Shown: positions 54,655-61,560 of the stretch, in pieces
How positions within the stretch are numbered: the first letter of the stretch is position 1
How the letters are laid out: each line of letters starts with the position of its first letter
Source: DASZQY01 sp963843565
GTDB taxonomy: Bacteria > Pseudomonadota > Alphaproteobacteria > Rhizobiales > Kaistiaceae
Assembly (NCBI GenBank): GCA_963843565.1
Contig: CAWJKY010000003.1
Coordinates: 1,612,001 to 1,676,000 of the forward strand
DNA: 64,000 bases
Direction: 5' to 3'
Notes under the pieces: model-generated
What the model saw: only the letters and a program-made list of their open reading frames with translations
Told to the model about the DNA's origin: nothing
The model's database searches: none
Position numbers and translations under genes: made by a program

Positions 54655-55062
54655 ATGAAAACGATCTCGCGTGTGGCCCTTGTCGCCGCTGTTTTCGGAG
54701 CCCTGCTTGCTGCCGGTACGGGCGCTACGGCTGGCTCGTGGGACAGCACGACCAACAAAATGAACCCGGCCTACGGAGAAGCGGTCGCCTACGACAGTAG
54801 CGACTGCACGGCTCCCGACGCCCAAGGGTACATGGGATTCGTCGACAAGCCCGGCGTGACCTACCGCTCAATCGGCTCGTTCAACGACAAGGCGTCGTGC
54901 ATTACGGTCGGACCGAACACCCGGATCCGCATCTACCAGCACACCAATTTCGGTGGCAAAACGCTGGACATCAACAACACATCGACCAACTCCATCAAGC
55001 AGCGCGAGCTCTCCGGCTGGTGGAACGACACGATGAGCTCGATCAAGGTCTGGAAGAACTAG
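54655..55062 (+). CDS. Secreted beta/gamma-crystallin-like (peptidase inhibitor I36-like) protein
   Basis: 135 residues. Signal peptide about 1-27 (VALVAAVFGALLAAGTGATAG). The C-terminal half (RIRIYQHTNFGGKTLDI ... WWNDTMSSIKVW) shows the Greek-key pattern Y-x-x-x-N-F-G-G followed by a final S-S-I-K-V strand, as in beta/gamma-crystallin and SMI-type inhibitor I36 domains. Two cysteines (about 51 and 82) could form a disulfide. AGGAGG precedes the start by 6 bp. It may bind calcium or act as a protease inhibitor; neither is shown. It stands alone, convergent with the GT2 gene. Confidence 0.72.
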   Translation: MKTISRVALVAAVFGALLAAGTGATAGSWDSTTNKMNPAYGEAVAYDSSDCTAPDAQGYMGFVDKPGVTYRSIGSFNDKASCITVGPNTRIRIYQHTNFGGKTLDINNTSTNSIKQRELSGWWNDTMSSIKVWKN

Positions 55063-55112
55063 CAGCGATCGCGGCGTATCAGCCGACGTTGCGGTCAAAT
55101 TGATCGCGACAC

Positions 55113-56969
55113 TCAGTGGCTCGATATCGCACGGGCGCGTCGGCCTCTACGGCCGGTGAGTCCGTGCGGTGTCTTGTGCCAGTGGTGGGGCCGCACGAAC
55201 AATTCGACGAGCGCGCGGTAGCTCGCCAGCGACATGAGCAGCCAGTAGATCGGCAGCCAGACCAAGCCTGACGCTTCGCGGGCCCGGCCGCGCGTCCTCA
55301 GGGCCCGGGTCGCCAGCAGCGACATGGACACGTAGCCGGCGAAGATGTTGAAGACGTTGAGGCCGAGAACGATCGCCTCGAAGATGCTGCCGCTGCCCCA
55401 CAGATTGAGCGGGTCGTTGATGAGCACCAGCACGGTCAGCAGATAGACCGGGTAGACCAGTGCGGTGACGACCATGCCGGTGCCGATCAGGTTGAAGCCG
55501 AGGAACCCGCGCAGGCCGAGCTGGCGGATGAGGACGAGCGGCCGGCGGGTGTGAACCAGCCAGGTTTGCATCCAGCCCTTGAACCAGCGCGCCCGCTGAC
55601 GCGTCCAGGGGCGGAAGGCGGCCGGCGCCTCCTCGAACGTCGGCACGGACAGGGTGGCGATGCGATAGCCGAAGCGCGCCAGGCGGAGACCGAGATCGGC
55701 ATCCTCGGTGACGTTGAACGGATCCCACCCGCCAACCGCTTCGAGCGCTTCGCGCCGGAAATGATTCGAGGTTCCACCCAGCGGGATCGGCAGACGTAGC
55801 GCCACCAGCGCCGGCAGCAGGCCATCGAAAAGCGCGGCGTATTCGATGGCGAACAGGCGGGCGAACCAGCCCGCCTGGCCGTTGTCGACGACCAGCGAAG
55901 CCTGCAGGCAGGCAAGGTCGTCGCCGGCGGACGCAAAGGCGGCGTGGGCGGCGCGCAGCTGCTGCGGGTGGGGACGATCCTCGGCATCGTAGACGGTGAC
56001 CAGATCGCCATGGGCGAGCGCCAGCGCGAACGCGAGGGCCTTCGGCTTGGTGCGCGGCTTCAGGACCGGCACGACCACCACCTCGAACGGCGGGCCCGCG
56101 CAGGCGGCGTGGGCGGCGGCGACGGTCGCGGTGTCGTCCGCCTCGACGATCAGCTTGATGTCGAGCTTGTCGCGCGGCCAATCGAGGGCATCCAGCGCTT
56201 CGACCAGATCGGCGATCATTGGCGCCTCGTCGCGGAGCGGCACGAGAACCGTGTAAACCGGCAGATCGTCGTCGTTCGATGCGACGGGGTTGGCGCCATC
56301 GCGGTACGGCATGCCGGCGGCCGCGATGAAGCGCAGCAGGCTCGCGCCGAAGAAGAAAAGGGCGCCGGCAAGATCGAACACGCCCAGCGCAATCGCCGGG
56401 CGCAGGACGAAGGCGGCGATCGTAATGGCGGTCGCCACGACGGCCGCACCGATCTGGCGGCGGGTCGCGAGACGGTGCGCGGAAAAGGCCGGATGGGCAC
56501 GCTCCAGACGCGCAACGGCGCTCCGCGCGAGTTTATCGGCGTTGGCCGCGACCAGGGCGGCGCGGATCGCGGTGGGGGTCGCGATGCGCAGACGGGTACG
56601 GGCGGCGGGGTAGGCGTGGAGCCAGTGCCGCGCATCCGCCATGGCGGCTTCGTTGGGGGCGAAATAGGCGAGACGCTCGCCATGGGCGGCCATGGCGAAC
56701 GTGGCGCGGCGGATGGCGGCAAGATTGACCCGGGCGCCGGCGCCAAGGTCGACGCGTTCGGCGAACGGCAGGCCGAGCCGACGGGCGCGGTCCCGATAGG
56801 CCGCGGTCTCGTCCCGCCCAATGGCTGCGGCCCCGTTCGGCTGAGCGGCCGCGAGGGTGTCTGCCACGATACGCCACAACGCGGCACCCCCCGGCACCAC
56901 GCCCCCGATTTCAGATGTATAGTTTTGCGCCGGCAGGCATTTTGCGCCACCCTCAATCGTTCGTTGCAT
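55113..56969 (-). CDS. Membrane glycosyltransferase family 2 (cellulose-synthase-like)
   Basis: About 618 residues. The N-terminal 150 residues are Ala-rich and lack a clear family, then two spans (about 170-215), a GT2 catalytic domain (about 235-470) and four C-terminal spans. GT2 landmarks are VYTVLVPLRDEAPMIADLV, VEADDTATV, the DxD-like VYDAEDRPHP, GGTSNHFRREAL and the acceptor QRARWFKGWMQTW (QxxRW motif). Such processive enzymes make beta-glucan-like exopolysaccharides. The start is uncertain: the ATG at 56969 leaves only 12 bp to the divergent gene, and GTG codons near 56900 are alternatives that would make room for promoters. Confidence 0.8.
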   Translation of the reverse strand: MQRTIEGGAKCLPAQNYTSEIGGVVPGGAALWRIVADTLAAAQPNGAAAIGRDETAAYRDRARRLGLPFAERVDLGAGARVNLAAIRRATFAMAAHGERLAYFAPNEAAMADARHWLHAYPAARTRLRIATPTAIRAALVAANADKLARSAVARLERAHPAFSAHRLATRRQIGAAVVATAITIAAFVLRPAIALGVFDLAGALFFFGASLLRFIAAAGMPYRDGANPVASNDDDLPVYTVLVPLRDEAPMIADLVEALDALDWPRDKLDIKLIVEADDTATVAAAHAACAGPPFEVVVVPVLKPRTKPKALAFALALAHGDLVTVYDAEDRPHPQQLRAAHAAFASAGDDLACLQASLVVDNGQAGWFARLFAIEYAALFDGLLPALVALRLPIPLGGTSNHFRREALEAVGGWDPFNVTEDADLGLRLARFGYRIATLSVPTFEEAPAAFRPWTRQRARWFKGWMQTWLVHTRRPLVLIRQLGLRGFLGFNLIGTGMVVTALVYPVYLLTVLVLINDPLNLWGSGSIFEAIVLGLNVFNIFAGYVSMSLLATRALRTRGRAREASGLVWLPIYWLLMSLASYRALVELFVRPHHWHKTPHGLTGRRGRRARAISSH

Positions 56970-56981
56970 CCTCTGCGGCTC

Positions 56982-57863
56982 ATGGTTTTTTCCGAATCTT
57001 CGCGTCGAATCGCAGTGGTTGCAGTGTTTCTGCAATTTGTGATTGCAGCGATCGGCGTCGCGATCTCAGGCCCGACGCTGGCGCAAGCCACCGGACCGAG
57101 CGTCGCCATCCCCGACTTCTGGGACCCGCACCGGCGGGTCGAGCGGCCGCCGGCGGACGCGGTGCAGGCGATCCGGTTCATCACCACCGACGACTTTCCG
57201 CCGTTCGACTTCCTCGACGAGAACGGCCATCTGACCGGCTTCAACGTCGACCTCGCCCGGGCGATCTGCGCGGAGCTTCAGATCAACTGCACGATCCAGG
57301 CGCGGCAGTGGGACGAGCTGACCGACCGCCTCGCCGACAAGAGCGCCGACGCGGTGATCGCCGGAATCGCGATCACCGCCGAGACCCGCAAGACGCTCGA
57401 CTTTTCCGACGTCTACATGCGGACACCTGCGCGCTTCGTGGTGCGCACCGCCGACCGCGCATGGGTGCCGGGGGAAGCGGGGCTTGCCGGCAAGACGGTC
57501 GGCGTCGTGGCGGGGAGCGCGCACGAGGCCTATCTGAAGGCGGTGCTGCCGGGGGTCGCGCTCAAGGCCTATCCGAGCGCCGACGCGGCGCGGGCGGCGC
57601 TGAAAGACGGTGCCATCGACGCACACTTCGGCGACGGGCTGCAACTGAGCTTCTGGCTACAGAGCGAGGCGGCGGCGGGATGCTGCGCGTTCGCGGGGGG
57701 ACCGTATCTGGAGCCCGCCTACTTCGGGCAGGGCTACGCGATCGCCGTCGGCAAGGGCCAGAGCGACCTCAGGAACGCAATCAACGCGGCACTTCAGGCG
57801 ATCTACGAGAAGGGCGTCTTCGCGGAGCTTTATCTGAAGTATTTCCCGGTGGGGTTCTTCTAG
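56982..57863 (+). CDS. Amino-acid-type ABC transporter substrate-binding protein (SBP_bac_3)
   Basis: 293 residues. A hydrophobic stretch (VVAVFLQFVIAAIGVAIS, about 12-29) acts as signal peptide. The mature domain begins IRFITTDDFPPFDFLDENGHLTGFNVDLARAIC, the classic cluster-F pattern, with Arg and Asp ligands for an alpha-amino group expected in ADAVIAGIAITAETRKTLDFSDVY. No permease or ATPase gene lies beside it, so it is an orphan binding protein or the sensor of another system. It is divergent from the GT2 gene. Confidence 0.88.
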   Translation: MVFSESSRRIAVVAVFLQFVIAAIGVAISGPTLAQATGPSVAIPDFWDPHRRVERPPADAVQAIRFITTDDFPPFDFLDENGHLTGFNVDLARAICAELQINCTIQARQWDELTDRLADKSADAVIAGIAITAETRKTLDFSDVYMRTPARFVVRTADRAWVPGEAGLAGKTVGVVAGSAHEAYLKAVLPGVALKAYPSADAARAALKDGAIDAHFGDGLQLSFWLQSEAAAGCCAFAGGPYLEPAYFGQGYAIAVGKGQSDLRNAINAALQAIYEKGVFAELYLKYFPVGFF

Positions 57864-57880
57864 GGTCGCGGGGAAATGAC

Positions 57881-57923
57881 CCCCACCCGGCCTTCGGCCG
57901 ACCTCCCCCTTGCAGGGGGAGGT
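57881..57923. repeat. Two-hairpin intergenic repeat, copy 2
   Basis: CGGCC-TTC-GGCCG followed by a perfect 10-bp stem ACCTCCCCCT/AGGGGGAGGT with a 3-nt loop (57901-57910 with 57914-57923). It has the same order of hairpins as the copies at 32455 and 63869. It lies between convergent genes and may also terminate transcription. Confidence 0.7.
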
Positions 57924-57943
57924 GGCTTCTCCCGGTCGTGACG

Positions 57944-58357
57944 CTACTTGACGCGGTAACGGACGCGGGCGCTGCGCTCGATGGCGGCGACCACCAGCGG
58001 GTCGATCTCCAGCTCGTCGCGCAGCATCTCGAGGAAGACCAGTTCTTCCTGGTCGACGTGGAGATCGGCGGCGGCGACCTCGACGGCGCAGGCATAAAGT
58101 GTCTCGAAGAGGCGCGGCGGCATCGACGCCTTGATAATCGCCAGGACCACATCGAGGCCGTCCTCGTCGCGCAACAGCCGCCCGCAGGCCTCGGCGATCT
58201 CGCCCAGCCGGGTGCGGTCGAAATCGACGAAGATCGGCATGGTGCGCAAGATATCGCCGATCTTGGTGAGCTCGCTGTCGGTCATGCGGCGGTCGGCCGC
58301 CGACAGGGTCACCATGGCGTAGATCATCGCTTCGTGGTGGCTGACGGGTTTCGCCAT
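57944..58357 (-). CDS. TerB family protein
   Basis: 137 residues, all-helical. HHEAMIYAMVTLSAADRRMTDSEL at the N-terminus and EVAAADLHVDQEELVFLEML near the end are the two acidic metal-binding helices of TerB domains (PF05099). Named for tellurite resistance, most chromosomal TerB-like proteins have unknown function. The start MAKPVSHHE is chosen over the long upstream frame, which overlaps the divergent LysRS gene. Confidence 0.85.
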   Translation of the reverse strand: MAKPVSHHEAMIYAMVTLSAADRRMTDSELTKIGDILRTMPIFVDFDRTRLGEIAEACGRLLRDEDGLDVVLAIIKASMPPRLFETLYACAVEVAAADLHVDQEELVFLEMLRDELEIDPLVVAAIERSARVRYRVK

Positions 58358-58502
58358 GTGGTTCACTCTCGCGACCTCTTCTTGTCCGCCGGTACCGTGC
58401 AGCGGGGAAGGTATGGTCTCGCCCGCCCGCCTGCAAGGCGCTGGCATTGGCGGGGGCGAGCCGTTAGGTTCCGCGCCGTTCCCCGAGAAAAGGCGTTTTA
58501 CG

Positions 58503-60179
58503 TTGCCCGAAACCAGCTCCGCCCTGCCCGCGCTCGACCTGTCGCCCGACCTCGTCGCCGCCGGCGAGCGCTCGAAGGCGTGGCCGTTCGAGGAGGCGCG
58601 CAAGATCGTGGCGCGGCTGGAGCGGCGCCCGGCGGGGGCGCCGGCCGGGGTGACCTTCGAGACGGGCTACGGCCCCTCGGGCCTGCCGCACATCGGCACC
58701 TTCGGCGAGGTGGCGCGGACGACCATGGTGCGGACCGCGTTCCGGCTGATCACCGCCGACAAGGTGCCGACGCGGCTCATCTGCTTCTCCGACGACATGG
58801 ACGGGTTGCGCAAGGTGCCCGGCAACGTGCCGAACCAGGAGATGATGCGGGCCCATCTGGGCAAGCCGCTGACCAGCATCCCCGATCCGTTCTCGAACGA
58901 ATATCCAAGTTTCGGCGCCGCCAACAATGCGCGCCTGCGCGCCTTCCTCGACCGGTTCGGATTCCAGTACGAGTTCGCGAGCTCGACCGACTATTACAAG
59001 GCTGGCCGCTTCGACGCGACGCTTCTGAAGATGCTGGCGATCTACGACGAGGTGATGGCGATCATGCTGCCGTCGCTGCGCGAAGAGCGGCAGCAATCCT
59101 ATTCGCCGTTCCTGCCGATTTCGCCGAAGAGCGGCGCGGTGCTGCAGGTGCCGATCGTGGAGCGCAACCCGGAAGCCGGCACGATCGTCTTCCGCGATCC
59201 CGACAACAACGACCGGCTGACCGAGGTCAGGGTCACCGGCGGGGCGGTCAAGTGCCAGTGGAAGGCGGACTGGGCGATGCGCTGGGCGGCGCTCGGCATC
59301 GACTACGAGATGTCGGGCAAGGACCTGATCGATTCGGTGAAGCTGTCGTCGCGCATCTGCACGACGCTCGGCGCCGAGCCGCCGGATGGCTTCAACTTCG
59401 AACTGTTCCTCGACGAGAACGGGCAGAAGATTTCGAAGTCGAAGGGCAACGGGCTAACCATCGACGAGTGGCTCGCCTACGCCTCGCCGGAGAGCCTGTC
59501 GCTCTACATGTTCCAGCGGCCGCGCTCGGCCAAGAAGCTCTACTTCGACGTCATCCCGAAGGCGGTCGACGAATATTTCACGTTCCTGGGGGCGTTTCCG
59601 TTGCAGGACGACGACCGCAAGCTCGGCAATCCGGTCTGGCACATCCACTCGGGCCGGCCGCCGGCGATCGACATGCCGATCACGTTCGCGATGCTGCTCA
59701 ACCTGGCGAGCGCGTCGAACACCCACGACCGCGCCGTGCTGTGGGGCTTCATCGAGCGCCACGTGAAGGGCGTGACGGCCGCCAGCCACGCCAAGCTCGA
59801 CGAACTGGTCGGCTACGCGGTGCGCTACTACAACGACTTCGTCCTGCCCAAGAAGACGTTCCGCGCGCCGGACGAGGTGGAGCGCGAGGCGCTCGCCGCC
59901 CTCGACGCGAAGCTCGCCTCGCTTGCGGCCGACGCCGACCCGGAGGCTATCCAGAACGGGATCCTCGACGTGGCGCGCGCCATCCCGCGCTATCAGGACC
60001 CGAGCCGCACGGGACCCTCGGGCGGACCGGGCGTGTCGGGCAAGTGGTTCGGGACGCTCTACGAGATCCTGTTGGGCCAGGAGCAGGGTCCGCGCTTCGG
60101 CTCGTTCGTGGCGATCTACGGCATCCCCGAGACCCGCGCGCTGATCGCCAAGGCGCAGGCCGGCGAGCTGGTCGTGTAA
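58503..60179 (+). CDS. lysK: Lysyl-tRNA synthetase, class I
   Basis: 558 residues with the class I Rossmann fold: HIGT (63-66) is the HIGH motif and KISKS (309-313) the KMSKS loop. This is the archaeal-type LysRS1 found in many alphaproteobacteria in place of the class II enzyme. The start is a TTG at 58503 with GAAAAGG 10 bp upstream; no ATG falls at the conserved N-terminus (LPALDLSPDLVAAGERSKAW), and the ATG at 58413 would add an unlikely 30 residues. It charges tRNA-Lys in the cytoplasm. Confidence 0.93.
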   Translation: MPETSSALPALDLSPDLVAAGERSKAWPFEEARKIVARLERRPAGAPAGVTFETGYGPSGLPHIGTFGEVARTTMVRTAFRLITADKVPTRLICFSDDMDGLRKVPGNVPNQEMMRAHLGKPLTSIPDPFSNEYPSFGAANNARLRAFLDRFGFQYEFASSTDYYKAGRFDATLLKMLAIYDEVMAIMLPSLREERQQSYSPFLPISPKSGAVLQVPIVERNPEAGTIVFRDPDNNDRLTEVRVTGGAVKCQWKADWAMRWAALGIDYEMSGKDLIDSVKLSSRICTTLGAEPPDGFNFELFLDENGQKISKSKGNGLTIDEWLAYASPESLSLYMFQRPRSAKKLYFDVIPKAVDEYFTFLGAFPLQDDDRKLGNPVWHIHSGRPPAIDMPITFAMLLNLASASNTHDRAVLWGFIERHVKGVTAASHAKLDELVGYAVRYYNDFVLPKKTFRAPDEVEREALAALDAKLASLAADADPEAIQNGILDVARAIPRYQDPSRTGPSGGPGVSGKWFGTLYEILLGQEQGPRFGSFVAIYGIPETRALIAKAQAGELVV

Positions 60180-60189
60180 GGCTCTTCGT

Positions 60190-60768
60190 TCAGTTCAGAT
60201 GCGAGGCGCGGCAATCGGCCGGGGACGGTTTCGGTTCGCCGCGCCACAAACCGAGGTTGGCGCAGCGGGCGGCGGTTTCGGCGGCAAGGTCCGCATCGCT
60301 GGCGAAGCCTTCCGGCCTGGCCCAGCCGTTGCGGATGAGCCACCCGGCAAGGTCGGTCCGGCCCACCCGGCAGGACGCCGTCACCGTATCGCTCTCCGGC
60401 GGCGCGAAGAAACACTCGACGGCGCGGCCGTGGAGGAAACGGCGGAGCGAAAAGAGCGCCACCTTGCCGCACGGCCAATCGGTGCCGTCGGCGAGCTTGC
60501 AGGTCAAGTCGACGGCAGGCGGCGTGACGCCGGCGACGTGGATGGTGAGCTTGTCGACCTGAAAGGTCGCGGAGTCGGTGGTCACCGGCAGGAAGAAGCG
60601 GCGCCAGCGCGGCGGATCGGGGGGCCTCGGCGGCGTCGGCTCGCGGAGCAACGGTCCCTCGACCGCGGGCCCCGGGGTGACACCGGGCGGGGTGACGTCG
60701 CGGACCTCAGCGGCGGTCGCAGACTGGGCGGCGAAGACGAGCACCAGGAAGAGGACGAAGCGGGTCAC
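60190..60768 (-). CDS. Secreted thermonuclease-like protein, probably non-catalytic
   Basis: 192 residues. Signal peptide MTRFVLFLVLVFAAQSATA. A Pro-rich linker (about 25-55) leads to a domain resembling staphylococcal nuclease in its second half: FSLRRFLHGRAVECFF, VGRTDLAGWLIRNGWARP and a final LGLWRG. The motifs for the active-site Asp/Arg/Glu of SNase are not evident. Three to five cysteines suggest disulfides. It ends 3 bp before the S24 regulator stop region and is transcribed with it, starting right after that gene. Function unknown. Confidence 0.6.
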   Translation of the reverse strand: MTRFVLFLVLVFAAQSATAAEVRDVTPPGVTPGPAVEGPLLREPTPPRPPDPPRWRRFFLPVTTDSATFQVDKLTIHVAGVTPPAVDLTCKLADGTDWPCGKVALFSLRRFLHGRAVECFFAPPESDTVTASCRVGRTDLAGWLIRNGWARPEGFASDADLAAETAARCANLGLWRGEPKPSPADCRASHLN

Positions 60769-60771
60769 GCC

Positions 60772-61425
60772 TCACTGGCTCGCCCACATGATGCGCGCCA
60801 TCCAGTCGATGTCTTTCATGGCAATCGTGCGGCTCTTGTGGGTCGGGTTGAGCGAGGCCAGCTCGACCGCCTTGGCGGTGCGCTTCGACAGCACCTTGGC
60901 CATCACCTCGCCCGACGTGGTGCGGACCACGACACGGTCGCCCTTGCGGCACTGGCGATCGCGCGAAACGACGATGCGGTCACCGTGGCGGTAAAGCGGC
61001 AGCATGGAATCGCCGCTGACCTCGAGGGCGAAGACGTTCTCGCCGGTGGTCGCCGGCGCATCCACCACGTCCCACCCCTGCCCGGCCGGGAAGCCGGCAT
61101 CGTCGAAAAAGCCGCCGGCGCCGGCCTGGGCGAGACCGAGGACGGGCACGGGGCGGCTGGCGCCCGAAGCGGCGCGAGCGCGGGCCCGCGACGGCGGCGC
61201 ATCGTCGAGGCCGAGGAAGGCGCCGATCTCGGTGCGGGTCGCTTCCAGAATCTTGGCGATGCTCTCGGTCGAGGGCCAGCGCGGGCGGCCATCGACGGAG
61301 GCGCGCTTGGACTTGTTGAAGGTGGTGGCGTCGAGGCCGGCGCGGCGCGCGAGCCCCGACGGCGACAGCGAATTGCGCTCCGCAAGGCGATCGATCGCGT
61401 TCCAGATGCGCGAATGGGACAGCAC
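60772..61425 (-). CDS. HTH transcriptional regulator with S24 (LexA/CI-like) peptidase domain
   Basis: 217 residues. N-terminal helix-turn-helix (about 10-75, LSPSGLARRAGLDATTFNKSKR) and C-terminal S24 domain. The catalytic Ser-Lys pair is S140 in SGDSMLPLYRHGD and K177 in VMAKVLSKR; a possible Ala-Gly autocleavage site lies near residues 99-103 (AQAGAGG). Such proteins repress until RecA- or stress-linked self-cleavage. It is chromosomal with no prophage genes nearby. The 135 bp upstream contain an 8-bp dyad that may be its operator. Confidence 0.9.
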   Translation of the reverse strand: MLSHSRIWNAIDRLAERNSLSPSGLARRAGLDATTFNKSKRASVDGRPRWPSTESIAKILEATRTEIGAFLGLDDAPPSRARARAASGASRPVPVLGLAQAGAGGFFDDAGFPAGQGWDVVDAPATTGENVFALEVSGDSMLPLYRHGDRIVVSRDRQCRKGDRVVVRTTSGEVMAKVLSKRTAKAVELASLNPTHKSRTIAMKDIDWMARIMWASQ

Positions 61426-61458
61426 CAGACCCCTCCTGTGCCGGCCCTGTCGGGGGCC

Positions 61459-61507
61459 GGGGATAACTCCGGCCTGACAGGAATAAATACCTCCCCGACT
61501 TATCCCC
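61459..61507. promoter_or_regulatory. Candidate operator dyad upstream of the S24 regulator
   Basis: GGGGATAA (61459-61466) and its complement TTATCCCC (61500-61507), 33 bp apart, 34-82 bp before the regulator start. An AT-rich AATAAATA lies between them. The arrangement could be two operator half-sites for self-repression; it is otherwise unexplained. Confidence 0.35.
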
Positions 61508-61560
61508 GTTAACCGTGTGTGTAAAGGTCCGGGGGCGGTTTTCCCGGGGCTTGTGACGCC

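Noticed and set aside
60772..61425. Prophage remnant around the CI-like S24 regulator
   Set aside because: All neighbours are ordinary chromosomal genes and no phage structural, integrase or lysis gene is seen.
61459..61507. TTATCCCC as a DnaA box or replication origin
   Set aside because: It lacks the CACA end of the DnaA consensus, there is no cluster of boxes and no dnaA, parAB or repC gene nearby.
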